From Ga0077536 sp043744805 (lineage in GTDB: Bacteria; Pseudomonadota; Gammaproteobacteria; Ga0077536): 64,000 nt of DNA. The notes below the pieces were generated by a model, which made no database searches, was not told the origin of the DNA, and saw only the letters and a program-made list of their open reading frames with translations. The first letter of the stretch is position 1. Every line of letters begins with the position of its first letter. Positions 1-8,006 of this stretch are shown here, in pieces. The stretch spans positions 1-64,000 of the forward strand of contig JAYTTZ010000113.1 in NCBI GenBank assembly GCA_043744805.1, written 5' to 3'. A program made the translations under genes and the position numbers.

Positions 1-723
1 GCCAGCGTGCGGACACTCGCAGAGGCCCGTGTGGTTGCCGCCTGCGGCGTGCCGTGGATTGATTTGAAGGAACCAGCCGAAGGCGCGCTTGGCGCGGTCT
101 CGCCCGCCATCATTGCCGCGGTCGTCGGTGAATTCGGCGCCAACCACGTGATCAGCGCGACCATCGGCGACTGCTGGGAACGGCCATGGGAGATCGCCAG
201 GCGCGTCGCCGCAGTGGCGGCCAGCGGCGCGCATTACGCCAAGGTGGGCCTCCATGCGCAGGCTCTTTCAGCTGAACTTTTCGCCGCACTTGGGGACGCT
301 GTCGGGCAGGGCATCGCGGTCATTGCCGTGTGCTTCGCCGAATCGCCGCCGGTACGGCAGGACCTTGAACAGCTCGCTGCGCTCGGCCTGCGCGGCGTGA
401 TGCTGGACACCGCCGAAAAGGGCGGTCCGGGGCTGATCCATCACCTTTCGGCAGAGCAACTTGCGGCGTTCGTCGCTACCGCCGGCTCGCTGGGTGTCCT
501 GTGTGGCCTGGCAGGCAAGCTCGCGCTGGACGACGTCGATGTGCTGCTGCCGCTTGGGGCCGACTACCTTGGCTTCCGCAGCGCGCTCTGCGTGGCAGGT
601 GACCGGGTCGCGGCGCTCGACGAAGCGGCCGTTCGACGGACCGTGGCGAAGTGCCGCGCGACCGTACCGCGCGACATGGCGCATCATCCATCCTTGGACG
701 AACACTCAGGAGGACACCCATGA
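1..723 (+). CDS. mfnB: (5-formylfuran-3-yl)methyl phosphate synthase (MfnB family), 5'-truncated by window edge
   Basis: MfnB-family enzymes condense two glyceraldehyde 3-phosphate molecules to make the furan precursor of methanofuran or methylofuran, a C1 carrier in methanogens and in methylotrophs that use the tetrahydromethanopterin pathway. The visible 240 residues show the family signatures: IDLKEPAEGALGAV near the start with the Schiff-base lysine, KVGLHAQA in the middle, and LDTAEKGGPGL with the second conserved lysine. The frame is open to the first base, and family members normally begin with a few more residues before ASVRTLAEAR, so the true start probably lies upstream of the window. 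A GTG at position 7 would leave an unusually short amino end. The stop overlaps the ATG of the next gene (ATGA), indicating translational coupling. Confidence 0.85.
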   Translation, partial: ASVRTLAEARVVAACGVPWIDLKEPAEGALGAVSPAIIAAVVGEFGANHVISATIGDCWERPWEIARRVAAVAASGAHYAKVGLHAQALSAELFAALGDAVGQGIAVIAVCFAESPPVRQDLEQLAALGLRGVMLDTAEKGGPGLIHHLSAEQLAAFVATAGSLGVLCGLAGKLALDDVDVLLPLGADYLGFRSALCVAGDRVAALDEAAVRRTVAKCRATVPRDMAHHPSLDEHSGGHP

Positions 724-1106
724 GCTGGCGAGAAAAGAAATCGGAAAAGGTCTACGACGAGCAGGAAACCACCGCGAAACTTGCCGAGCTACTGCCGAAG
801 TGGAGCCTCAAGGACGGCTGGATCCGACGCACCTACAAGACCTCTGGCTGGAAGGGCACCCTGATGGCGGTCAACACCATCGGCCATCTTGCCGAAGCTG
901 CCTGGCACCACCCCGACCTCAACGTCTCCTATGCCTTCGTCACTGTGAAACTGCAGAATCACGCGGCAAAAGGCATCACCGACAAGGACTTCGAACTTGC
1001 GCGCAAAATCGAGGACGTGCTGATGTGGCAGCCGGCGGCAGACGACGCCAGCGCGCTGGAAGGCACGCCGGAAGATCCGCGGTTCAAATACTTGAAGTAC
1101 GACTAG
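720..1106 (+). CDS. 4a-hydroxytetrahydrobiopterin dehydratase-like protein (pterin carbinolamine dehydratase family)
   Basis: This 128-residue protein belongs to the PCD/DCoH family, which dehydrates 4a-hydroxy-tetrahydropterins. The pattern W(S)LKDGWIRRTY, followed by AVNTIGHLAEAAWHHPDLNV and a late TDKDFELARKIEDV, matches the family; the HLAEAAWHHPD segment carries the active-site histidines. The start is the ATG at 720, overlapping the stop of the mfnB-like gene. Longer in-frame extensions exist but would run through that gene. Next to an MfnB homolog, a role in pterin chemistry linked to tetrahydromethanopterin-type C1 carriers is more likely than a role in aromatic amino acid hydroxylation, but this is inference from neighbourhood. 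Confidence 0.8.
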   Translation: MSWREKKSEKVYDEQETTAKLAELLPKWSLKDGWIRRTYKTSGWKGTLMAVNTIGHLAEAAWHHPDLNVSYAFVTVKLQNHAAKGITDKDFELARKIEDVLMWQPAADDASALEGTPEDPRFKYLKYD

Positions 1107-1361
1107 GCCTGGACCGGGCGGCCTGCCGGTGCGCGGTTCCGCCGTCAACCGTCCGTGCGTAGACTCGAATTGACGCAGCCCGCACCGTGGCAGCATGGCG
1201 GACGAAATCCTTGCGCGCCTGCGCATCCTGGAAACCCTGAACCGGTCTGCGTGGGGCTGCGACACCCGCAAGCTCGAACTCATGGGCGGAACGTTTGTGC
1301 CTGCTGGAACGTTCGATATCCAGCTCGAAGGGCACGCAGGCCCCGGGGGCCCTACGTGGGC
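1107..1361. other. Intergenic stretch leading into a decayed gene
   Basis: No gene is recognised here. A frame opening with ATG at 1195 (MADEILARLRILETLNRSA) runs into the start of the Old Yellow Enzyme remnant but does not look like the amino end of that family. It could be an unrelated gene fragment fused by deletion or simply open by chance in GC-rich DNA. Confidence 0.4.
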
Positions 1362-1648
1362 CGCGAAGCCATCGTCCGATTGGCGCATGCGGGCCGCAAG
1401 GCCCGGCTCGAAGCGCCACCTGAGGCGCCCTCAGCACTTGCCTACGCCACCGATCATGCCGTTCCAGAGGCTTTTGACGCCGCCGGGCTCGTACGTCTCA
1501 AGAACGATACGTGGCGGCCGCCGAACGGGCGCTGGCTGTGGCCACCGTGGGTTCGTTGGCCTCGGCCGACCAGCTGGAAGAAATCCTCGGCGCCCAGTGG
1601 GTTGATCTGGTCTGCGTGGGACGTGAGTTGATCCGCAATCCGGATTGA
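1362..1648 (+). pseudogene. NADH:flavin oxidoreductase / Old Yellow Enzyme (YqjM-like) remnant with large internal deletion
   Basis: Two pieces of a YqjM/OYE-type flavoenzyme lie in different frames. The first (about 1371-1500) reads IVRLAHAGRKARLEAP, then PSALAYATDHAVPEAFDAAGL, which corresponds to the flavin/substrate-binding QLAHAGRKA region of the family. The second, shifted by two frames (about 1511-1648), reads VATVGSLASADQLEEIL, then VDLVCVGRELIRNPD and a stop, which matches the carboxy-terminal phosphate-binding region. About 150-200 residues of the barrel between them and the whole amino end are missing, so no functional enzyme can be made. Confidence 0.75.
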
Positions 1649-1715
1649 CCCATCGAGTGTGCGAAACGTGCAGGCGTGGAGGCGACCGCTGCTGGGGGAT
1701 CGGTCCGGTCGAGCG

Positions 1716-2207
1716 TCAGCGCGCTTCGCCTTCCCGCTGCCAAAGCCCGGAGCGGCCGCCTTCCTTTTCCAGCAAGCGCACGTCGCTGATCGACATCCCG
1801 CGATCAACCGCCTTGCACATGTCGTAGACGGTCAACAGCGCGATCTGTACGGCGCACAGGGCTTCCATCTCGACGCCCGTCGGCCCGGTGGTTTCGACCC
1901 GCGCCCGCGCGTGGACGGCGGGAGGATTCCGTTCAAGCTCAAGCCCGATGTCGACGGCCGTCAGCGCCAGGGGATGGCAGAGCGGCACGAGCTCGGAGGT
2001 TCGCTTCGCGCCCATGATGCCGGCGAGGCGGGCGACGCCCAGTACGTCGCCCTTGCGGTGCGTACCGCCTTCGATCATCGCGAGGGTCGAGGGCTGCATG
2101 AGGATGCGCCCTTCGGCGATGGCGCGCCGGCGGGTGGCGGGCTTGTCGCCCACGTCGACCATGTGGGCGTCGCCCTGCGCGTTGAAGTGGGTCAGGTGTC
2201 CGGACAT
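1716..2207 (-). CDS. moaC: Cyclic pyranopterin monophosphate synthase MoaC
   Basis: MoaC converts the 3',8-cyclo-GTP product of MoaA to cyclic pyranopterin monophosphate, the first stable intermediate of molybdenum cofactor synthesis, in the cytoplasm. The 163-residue product has the usual length and motifs: MVDVGDKPATRRRAIAEG near the start, KGDVLGVARLAGIMGAKRT, LVPLCHPLALT in the active-site loop, and GVEMEALCAV, then VYDMCKAVDRGM with the catalytic lysine. It is transcribed leftward, divergent from moaD with about 66 bp between them, so a shared regulatory region is likely. Confidence 0.96.
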   Translation of the reverse strand: MSGHLTHFNAQGDAHMVDVGDKPATRRRAIAEGRILMQPSTLAMIEGGTHRKGDVLGVARLAGIMGAKRTSELVPLCHPLALTAVDIGLELERNPPAVHARARVETTGPTGVEMEALCAVQIALLTVYDMCKAVDRGMSISDVRLLEKEGGRSGLWQREGEAR

Positions 2208-2273
2208 TGGCGGTGTCTCCGTGGAGGCGGTGGGCTAGAATCCGTCGCACTCTATCGCAGGTTGTGAAGTCCA

Positions 2274-2531
2274 GTGAGCAGTCCGACCGAGGTCACCCTC
2301 AAGCTCTTCGCCAGCCTCGCCGAAGCCCAGGGCTGGCGCGAGCGCAAGTGCGAAATCACCGCAGGCCAACGCATCATTGATCTCTGGTGTGCGGCTACGG
2401 GCCAGATCGAACTGCCGCCGCGCGTGCTGTGTGCCCGCAACATGGATTATTGCGAGGCCAGCACGCGCGTCTGCGCTGGCGATGAAATCGCCTTCTTCCC
2501 GCCGGTGACCGGAGGCGCGCATGGCCGTTGA
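2274..2531 (+). CDS. moaD: Molybdopterin synthase sulfur carrier subunit MoaD with four extra residues after the Gly-Gly
   Basis: MoaD is the ubiquitin-fold sulfur carrier whose carboxy-terminal Gly-Gly is adenylated and thiocarboxylated, then inserted into MoaE. The 85-residue product has the beta-grasp pattern (VTLKLFASLAE, then FFPPVTGG) and sits directly before moaE. Unusually, the reading frame does not stop after the Gly-Gly (2511-2516) but continues with Ala-His-Gly-Arg before TGA at 2529-2531, overlapping the start of moaE by 11 bp. The start is GTG at 2274. Known MoaD proteins need a free terminal Gly-Gly, so either the tail is trimmed or a base error hides the normal end. Confidence 0.9.
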   Translation: MSSPTEVTLKLFASLAEAQGWRERKCEITAGQRIIDLWCAATGQIELPPRVLCARNMDYCEASTRVCAGDEIAFFPPVTGGAHGR

Positions 2532-2976
2532 AATCCGCACGGCGCCGTTCGATCCCTACGCCGAGATCCAGGACCACCAGCAACGCCGTTTTGCCAGTGC
2601 CGGCGCCTTCGGCGCCACGGCGGTGTTCGTGGGCACGATGCGCGACTTCAACGAAGGCGACCCCGTGCGGGGGATGACGCTCGAACATTACCCGGGCATG
2701 ACGGAGCGCCACCTCGAGGCCATCTGCACGGAAACAGCCGCACGCTGGACGTTGCTGGACCTGCTGGTCGTCCATCGCGTGGGCGACATCACCCCGGGGG
2801 AATCCATCGTGCTGGTCGCCGTCTGGTCGGCGCATCGCGCCGAGGCTTTCGAAGCCTGCCGACACCTGATGGAAGACCTCAAGTCACGCGCGCCGTTCTG
2901 GAAGAAGGAACAACTCGTCGACGGCACCCGGTGGGTCGGCAGGAATACCGCTGGCCACACCACGACAGGCTCCTGA
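2521..2976 (+). CDS. moaE: Molybdopterin synthase catalytic subunit MoaE
   Basis: MoaE forms a heterotetramer with MoaD and inserts two dithiolene sulfurs into cyclic pyranopterin monophosphate to give molybdopterin. The 151-residue protein shows the conserved TAVFVGTMRDFNEGD, LEHYPGMTE, VVHRVGDITPGE and the diagnostic KSRAPFWKKE with the active-site lysines. It overlaps moaD and is followed after 10 bp by pqqB on the same strand, so the three genes are probably co-transcribed. Confidence 0.96.
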   Translation: MAVEIRTAPFDPYAEIQDHQQRRFASAGAFGATAVFVGTMRDFNEGDPVRGMTLEHYPGMTERHLEAICTETAARWTLLDLLVVHRVGDITPGESIVLVAVWSAHRAEAFEACRHLMEDLKSRAPFWKKEQLVDGTRWVGRNTAGHTTTGS

Positions 2977-2986
2977 AAGGTAAACC

Positions 2987-3922
2987 ATGTTCATCAAAGT
3001 GCTCGGCTCCGCAGCTGGCGGCGGCTATCCTCAGTGGAACTGCAACCATCCCAACAGCCGCCGTGCCCGCGCGGGGGATCTCCACGCAAAGCCGCGCACG
3101 CAATCCTCCATCGCCATCAGCATGGACGGCGAGCGCTGGGCGCTGTGCAATGCCTCGCCCGATCTCAGGCAGCAGATCAACGACAACCCGGTGTTGCAGC
3201 CGGCGGCAGGCGGGCCGCTCCGTGCAAGCCCGCTTCAGGCGGTGCTGCTGACCAACGCCGACGTGGACCATGTCACCGGCCTGCTCAGCCTGCGCGAGTC
3301 CCAGGCCTTCAAGCTCTACGCGACGGCCCGCGTGCAGGCAGTGCTGGCTGCCAACAGCATTTTCAACGTGTTGAATCCGGCTTTTGTCCAGCGCCTGCCG
3401 ATGGTCCTCGGCCGGGCCTTCCAGCCGGTGGCGGCTGACGCCTCGCCGTTTGGTTTTTCAGTGATGCCTTTTGCCGTTCCCGGCAAGGTGGCGCTGTGGC
3501 TGGAGGATGCCACTAAAGGGGTGGACGTCGGCGCGGTCACCGAGGACACCATCGCGCTCGAAATCAAGCCCGATGGCGCCAAGCGCGGCGTGTTCTATGT
3601 CCCGGGCTGCGCCCGCATGACCGGGGAACTCGCCGCGCGCCTGCGGGGTGCGGCGCTGGTGCTGTTCGACGGTACCTTGTGGACCGACGAGGAGATGATT
3701 CGAGATGGCGTGGGCACCAAGACCGGACAGCGCATGGGGCACCTGAGCGTCTCCGGTGAGGGTGGCAGCCTCGCGCTGTTGCGTGATCTGGAAATCGCCC
3801 GGAAGGTGTTCATCCACATCAACACCACCAACCCCATCCTCATCGACGACAGCCCCGAGCGGGCGGTAGTCACCGCGGCGGGTTGGGAAGTGGCCTATGA
3901 CGGGATGCAGATCGAGCTTTGA
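2987..3922 (+). CDS. pqqB: Coenzyme PQQ biosynthesis protein PqqB
   Basis: PqqB is a metallo-beta-lactamase-fold protein of pyrroloquinoline quinone biosynthesis, thought to act as an iron-dependent hydroxylase on the excised Glu-Tyr precursor. The 311 residues are family length, beginning MFIKVLGSAAGGGYPQWNC, with LLTNADVDHVTGLLSLRE, VFYVPGCARM, LLFDGTLWTDEEM-like and RMGHLSVSG motifs. The TNADVDH sequence replaces the HxHxDH metal motif of classical lactamase-fold enzymes, as is usual in PqqB. A ribosome-binding AAGG lies just before the ATG. No pqqA, C, D or E is present in the window, so this is a solitary copy inside a molybdenum cofactor cluster. PQQ is the cofactor of methanol and alcohol dehydrogenases, fitting the C1 genes upstream. 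Confidence 0.95.
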   Translation: MFIKVLGSAAGGGYPQWNCNHPNSRRARAGDLHAKPRTQSSIAISMDGERWALCNASPDLRQQINDNPVLQPAAGGPLRASPLQAVLLTNADVDHVTGLLSLRESQAFKLYATARVQAVLAANSIFNVLNPAFVQRLPMVLGRAFQPVAADASPFGFSVMPFAVPGKVALWLEDATKGVDVGAVTEDTIALEIKPDGAKRGVFYVPGCARMTGELAARLRGAALVLFDGTLWTDEEMIRDGVGTKTGQRMGHLSVSGEGGSLALLRDLEIARKVFIHINTTNPILIDDSPERAVVTAAGWEVAYDGMQIEL

Positions 3923-3939
3923 CCACGCAGGCCTTCCCC

Positions 3940-5208
3940 TCACATGAAGAGCTCGAAGGGCTGCACCTCGACCGCGCTGCCCGCCTCGACCTTGCCGGTC
4001 TCCATGCCAAGCACGATGAAGCAATTGGCCTGCGCCATCGAACTCAGGATGCCCGATCCCTGATCGCCGGTCGGGCTTACGCGCAACGTGCCGTCCGCCT
4101 CGCGCGCCAGCACGGCGCGCTGGAATTCAACGCGCCCCGGACGCTTCTTGAGGACCGCCGTCGTGCGGGCCGTGACCGTCCACGGCGAGCGCGGCGTAGT
4201 GCCCATCAGTTTCTCGAGTGCTGGCTGCACGAACTGGTAGAACGTCACCATCACCGAGACCGGATTACCCGGCAGCCCGAAGAACGCTGCCTTGCCAAGC
4301 CGGCCAAAGGCGAGCGGGCGGCCAGGTTTCATCGCCACCTTCCAGAACCCCACTTCGCCCAGCTTGGCGAGCACGTCACGGGTGTAGTCCGCTTCGCCCA
4401 CCGAGACGCCGCCGCTGGTGATGATGGCGTCGGCCATGTCGGCTGCGTGGGTGAAGGCGTCTTCCAGTGCGGACGGGTCGTCGCGCACCACCCCGAGATC
4501 GAGAACTTCCACGCCGAGCCGCGCCAGCATGCCGTGGAGCGTGTAGCGGTTGCTGTCGTAGATTTCGCCCCGGCCCAGCGGCTCTCCGATGGAGCGAAGT
4601 TCGTCCCCCGTGGAGAAAAACGCGACCCGCGGTCGTCGCCACACGCTGACTTCCCCGATGCCGAGCGAGGCGACGAGGCCCAGATCCGCCGGAGTAAGGC
4701 GTCGGCCGGCCGGTAATACGGTGGCACCCGTCGCGAGATCCTCGCCCGCAGCGCGTACATGCTGGCCCTTCTTGTGGCGGGCATCGATGCTCACGAGGTC
4801 GCCTTCCAGAATGACCTGCTCCTGCAGCACCACGACGTCGGCGCCGTCAGGTACCTCCGCGCCGGTCATGATGCGCACGGCTTCGCCGGGGCCCATCGCA
4901 CCGGCAAACGGCTTACCCGCGAACGAACTGCCTACCACCTTGAGCGCGCGAAGTCCTTCCGTCGGTAAGTCGCGCGCATTCAGCGCATAGCCGTCCATCG
5001 CCGAGTTGGTGTGGGCAGGGACTGGAAACGGTGCCAGCAGGGGCGCCGAGAGCACGCGGCCCAGCGCCGAGCGCAGGGCCAGCCGCTCGGCATCCCGGAC
5101 CGGCTCGGTGGCCGCCAGCAGGCGCTTGAGGGCTTCTTCGCAACTCAGCGAGTTGAGGTCGTAATCGTCCTCGCAGCTTGGGATGCCGGCGATGCGTTGG
5201 TCGGTCAT
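3940..5208 (-). CDS. moeA: Molybdopterin molybdenumtransferase MoeA
   Basis: MoeA inserts molybdate (or tungstate) into adenylylated molybdopterin. The 422-residue protein has the standard domain order, with the signature HTNSAMDGYAL, IMTGAEVPDGADVVV, VAFFSTGDEL, GEIYDSNRYTL, IITSGGVSVGEADYT and FGLPGNPVSVMVTF motifs. It is the last gene of a leftward unit moaA-mobAB-moeA, and its ATG overlaps the stop of mobAB by 4 bp. The stop is 17 bp from the convergent pqqB stop. Confidence 0.97.
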   Translation of the reverse strand: MTDQRIAGIPSCEDDYDLNSLSCEEALKRLLAATEPVRDAERLALRSALGRVLSAPLLAPFPVPAHTNSAMDGYALNARDLPTEGLRALKVVGSSFAGKPFAGAMGPGEAVRIMTGAEVPDGADVVVLQEQVILEGDLVSIDARHKKGQHVRAAGEDLATGATVLPAGRRLTPADLGLVASLGIGEVSVWRRPRVAFFSTGDELRSIGEPLGRGEIYDSNRYTLHGMLARLGVEVLDLGVVRDDPSALEDAFTHAADMADAIITSGGVSVGEADYTRDVLAKLGEVGFWKVAMKPGRPLAFGRLGKAAFFGLPGNPVSVMVTFYQFVQPALEKLMGTTPRSPWTVTARTTAVLKKRPGRVEFQRAVLAREADGTLRVSPTGDQGSGILSSMAQANCFIVLGMETGKVEAGSAVEVQPFELFM

Positions 5209-6329
5209 GGCGGATGCTCCAGGGCACGTGCGGCCGCGAGCCGCTGCAGGATGTATTCGGTCAGCGCAGGGGTGTCGTCGAGCGCAAATCGGGGCAGGGG
5301 ACGGGGCAGCACCAGGGGTTCGTCGCTGGCCAGCGCAATCACAGACTCATCCTCCCCGCACAGCAAGGCGCGTCCCAGCGACGGGCGATGGACTTCGAGT
5401 TTGGGAAATCGCTCGTGGCGAAAGCCTTCCACCAGGATCAGATCTGCGCCAGCGCCTTCGAGTTGTTCCAGCAGCAGGTCCAGTGGCGGATCGCCGGCAT
5501 CGACCCCGCGTTCGGTGATGCACGCCCATCGTTGGCTGGAAGCCACCAGCACGCAGGTGGCGCCGGCATGGCGGAGTTCGTAACTGTCCTTGCCGGGGTA
5601 GTCGATGTCGAACTGGTGGTGGGCGTGTTTCAGCACGGCGACCTTCACGCCCGCCTGGCCCAGGGCGGGCAGCAGGCGCTTGAGCAAGGTGGTCTTGCCA
5701 CTGCCGCTGTAGCCCGCGATGCCGAGCACGCGCGCATGGCGTTCGCCTTCGATGAAGGTTTCGGCGGCGATGAAGTCCCCGGCGGTATTAAGGTTGGAAA
5801 AGGCGCGCGCGTCGTCGAAATCCACCACCACGTGGCGTTGCTGGCGGTACCAGGCGGCGAGGCGTCGATCCCCACTGGCCATGAACTCGCCGAGCGGCGC
5901 ATGGAGTTCGGCGCGGATCAGGGCAAATGCCGGCTGCAGTTCCCCGCCTGACCTGGCGACGGCGATTTCGGCATCGCCGGCAAGCAACGCGGCGAGCAGG
6001 CGTGCCACCAGAGCGTCCGGCAGGAAAGGGCTGTCGCAAGGCACGACGGCCAGCAGCCCGTGCGGGATCCGGGCAAGTCCAGCCTCGATGCCTGCGAGTG
6101 GTCCCGGGTAGTCGCTGCGCAAATCGCCGATAACCGGATGGCCAAGCGCGCCGTAGGCGCTGTCGTGGCGATTGGCGTTGACGAGCAATTGGTCGACCTG
6201 TGGCGCGAAGCGCCTGATCACGCGTTCGGCGAGCGAACGGCGGCCCAGCATCACGAGGCCCTTGTCGCGACCGTCCAGCCGGCTGCCCTGGCCGCCGGCA
6301 AGGATGAGGCCGGTAATGCGCGGCGTCAT
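5205..6329 (-). CDS. mobAB: MobA-MobB fusion: molybdenum cofactor guanylyltransferase fused to GTP-binding adaptor
   Basis: One 374-residue polypeptide joins two cofactor-maturation proteins. Residues about 1-190 are MobA (nucleotidyltransferase, LILAGGQGSRLDGRDKGL, DYPGPLAGIEAGL, VVPCDSPFLP), which attaches GMP to Mo-molybdopterin. Residues about 200-365 are MobB, with a P-loop GIAGYSGSGKTTLLKRLLP, AVLKHAHHQFDIDYPGKDS and LILVEGFRHERFPKLE. It lies between moaA (26 bp gap) and moeA (4 bp overlap). The presence of guanylation functions implies bis-MGD enzymes of the DMSO reductase family elsewhere in the genome. Confidence 0.95.
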   Translation of the reverse strand: MTPRITGLILAGGQGSRLDGRDKGLVMLGRRSLAERVIRRFAPQVDQLLVNANRHDSAYGALGHPVIGDLRSDYPGPLAGIEAGLARIPHGLLAVVPCDSPFLPDALVARLLAALLAGDAEIAVARSGGELQPAFALIRAELHAPLGEFMASGDRRLAAWYRQQRHVVVDFDDARAFSNLNTAGDFIAAETFIEGERHARVLGIAGYSGSGKTTLLKRLLPALGQAGVKVAVLKHAHHQFDIDYPGKDSYELRHAGATCVLVASSQRWACITERGVDAGDPPLDLLLEQLEGAGADLILVEGFRHERFPKLEVHRPSLGRALLCGEDESVIALASDEPLVLPRPLPRFALDDTPALTEYILQRLAAARALEHPP

Positions 6330-6355
6330 GCGGGAGACCGTTGCGTCCGGGGCGT

Positions 6356-7360
6356 TCAGCCGCCGGTGGCGTTCATATGGCGAAAAATGAGGGGCTTTTC
6401 GGTGAGCTTGAATTCGTGCCCCTGCGGCTTCAGTGCCATGGAAGCCCGGATGGCAGCCTTGACCGGTGCGAGTTCACCAGGATTTGCGCGCAGGACAGCG
6501 CGGAGATCCATCGAATGTTCCTGTCCGAGGCACAGCAGCAAGCGCCCTTCGGCCGTCACTCTCACCCGGTTGCAGGTGTCGCAGAAGTTGTGGCTGTGCG
6601 GCGAAATGAAGCCGGCCCGGGTGCCAGTTTCGGTGAGGCGGAAATAGCGCGCAGGGCCGCCGGTGGTTTCGGTGGTGGGGATTAGGGTAAAGGCGGTTGC
6701 GAGATCGGCGCGGATCTGGTCGCTTGAGTAGTAGGTCTCGGCGCGGTCGTGATCGCCGATGACGCCCAGCGGCATTTCCTCGATGAAGGAAATGTCCATG
6801 CCCCGTTCGGCGGCGAAGCGCGTCAGCGGTAGCACTTCGTCTTCGTTGCGCCCCTTGAGGATGACGGCGTTGATCTTGAGGTTGCCAAAACCAAGTTGCC
6901 GCGCCGCCTCGATGCCGGCCAATACCGGGGCCAGGTTACCGGTGCGGGTGATGCGGGCGAAGCGGTCCGCTTGCAGGGAATCGAGGCTGATGTTGATGCG
7001 CTTGACGCCGACGGCATGGAGGTCGCCGGCCATTTTCGCCAGCTGCGACCCGTTGGTCGTGAGCACCAGTTCGCCAAGCCCGGGGAGGGCGGCGATATCC
7101 CCCAGCAGTTTCACCACGTTGCGACGGACGAGTGGTTCGCCACCGGTTATGCGGATCTTGTGTACACCAAGTTCCGTGAACGCGCGCGCCACGAGGGCGA
7201 GTTCTTCGAGGGTCAGGATTTCGGCGTGGGGCACGAAGCGGGTGTCCGGTTCCATGCAGTAGACGCAGCGGAAGTCGCAGCGGTCGGTCACCGAAATGCG
7301 GACATAATCCACCGTCCTGCCGAAGCCGTCGGTGAGTATCTCGCGGGCGTCGTCTTGCAT
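6356..7360 (-). CDS. moaA: GTP 3',8-cyclase MoaA
   Basis: MoaA is the radical SAM enzyme that rearranges GTP at the start of molybdenum cofactor synthesis. The 334-residue protein carries the amino-terminal cluster motif CDFRCVYC and the carboxy-terminal second cluster in NFCDTCNRVRVTAEG with the later cysteine in LLLCLGQE, and ends in the Gly-Gly required for activity. KIRITGGEPLVRRN and INISLDSLQ are also conserved. It heads the leftward moaA-mobAB-moeA unit. The CYTH gene lies 47 bp upstream on the same strand and may share its transcript. Confidence 0.97.
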   Translation of the reverse strand: MQDDAREILTDGFGRTVDYVRISVTDRCDFRCVYCMEPDTRFVPHAEILTLEELALVARAFTELGVHKIRITGGEPLVRRNVVKLLGDIAALPGLGELVLTTNGSQLAKMAGDLHAVGVKRINISLDSLQADRFARITRTGNLAPVLAGIEAARQLGFGNLKINAVILKGRNEDEVLPLTRFAAERGMDISFIEEMPLGVIGDHDRAETYYSSDQIRADLATAFTLIPTTETTGGPARYFRLTETGTRAGFISPHSHNFCDTCNRVRVTAEGRLLLCLGQEHSMDLRAVLRANPGELAPVKAAIRASMALKPQGHEFKLTEKPLIFRHMNATGG

Positions 7361-7407
7361 TCGGGGTTTCCGGTAATCCTGTGGAAATTACTGGGTAAAT
7401 ATACGCA

Positions 7408-7917
7408 TCAAGCGGCGGGCTGGCCACCACCCGGCGCACGCTCGGCCTCGGTCCAGTGGCGATACGGATAGTCGAGGAGGCAGACGTTGTAGTAGCGCCG
7501 CTCGAACGACACTTCGCGCCCCAGCCATGCGGGCATGTCGAAGGCTTCCTGCTCGTCGTCGAGTTCGACTTCGGCGACCACGAGTCCCGCGTTGTCGCCG
7601 CTGAACTCGTCGATCTCCCAGCGGTGCCGGCCGACTTGCACGTAGTGGCGGACTTTCTCGACGCAGCGCTCCCTGCAGAAGCGATCAAGCACTTCAGCCG
7701 CGCCCACGGCCGGCAGTGGAAATTCGAATTCGTCGCGAGAGATACCGAGCGTCGCGCTCTTGAGGTTGAGGAACGCCTTGCTGCCTTCCTGGCGCACCCG
7801 GATCGAGACTTCGCCGGTGGAGGCCAGGTAACCCTGCCGCATGGGCACGGACCCCCGCGCGGCGCTCCGCCAGGCGTCGCTGGCGAGCAGGAATTTGCGT
7901 TCGATTTCGCGTGCCAT
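7408..7917 (-). CDS. CYTH domain protein, probable inorganic triphosphatase
   Basis: The 169-residue protein begins MAREIERKFLL, the ExExK motif of the CYTH (triphosphate tunnel metalloenzyme) superfamily, and continues with the usual basic and acidic strands (RVRQEGSKAFLNLKS, RHRWEIDEFSGDN, VAEVELDDE). Small bacterial members such as NeuTTM hydrolyse inorganic triphosphate. The ATG at 7917 was chosen because it places the ExExK motif at the amino end; a longer frame upstream adds 24 low-complexity residues and overlaps the divergent transporter gene. Its physiological role next to moaA is unknown. Confidence 0.85.
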   Translation of the reverse strand: MAREIERKFLLASDAWRSAARGSVPMRQGYLASTGEVSIRVRQEGSKAFLNLKSATLGISRDEFEFPLPAVGAAEVLDRFCRERCVEKVRHYVQVGRHRWEIDEFSGDNAGLVVAEVELDDEQEAFDMPAWLGREVSFERRYYNVCLLDYPYRHWTEAERAPGGGQPAA

Positions 7918-8006
7918 GGTGGCCAATGGTAGGGACAAGGACGGCGAGTGTATCAGCGGCGCCCGGCGCGCCAGCAGCCTCCGCGTCATGTGCGAGAATC
8001 CGCCCG

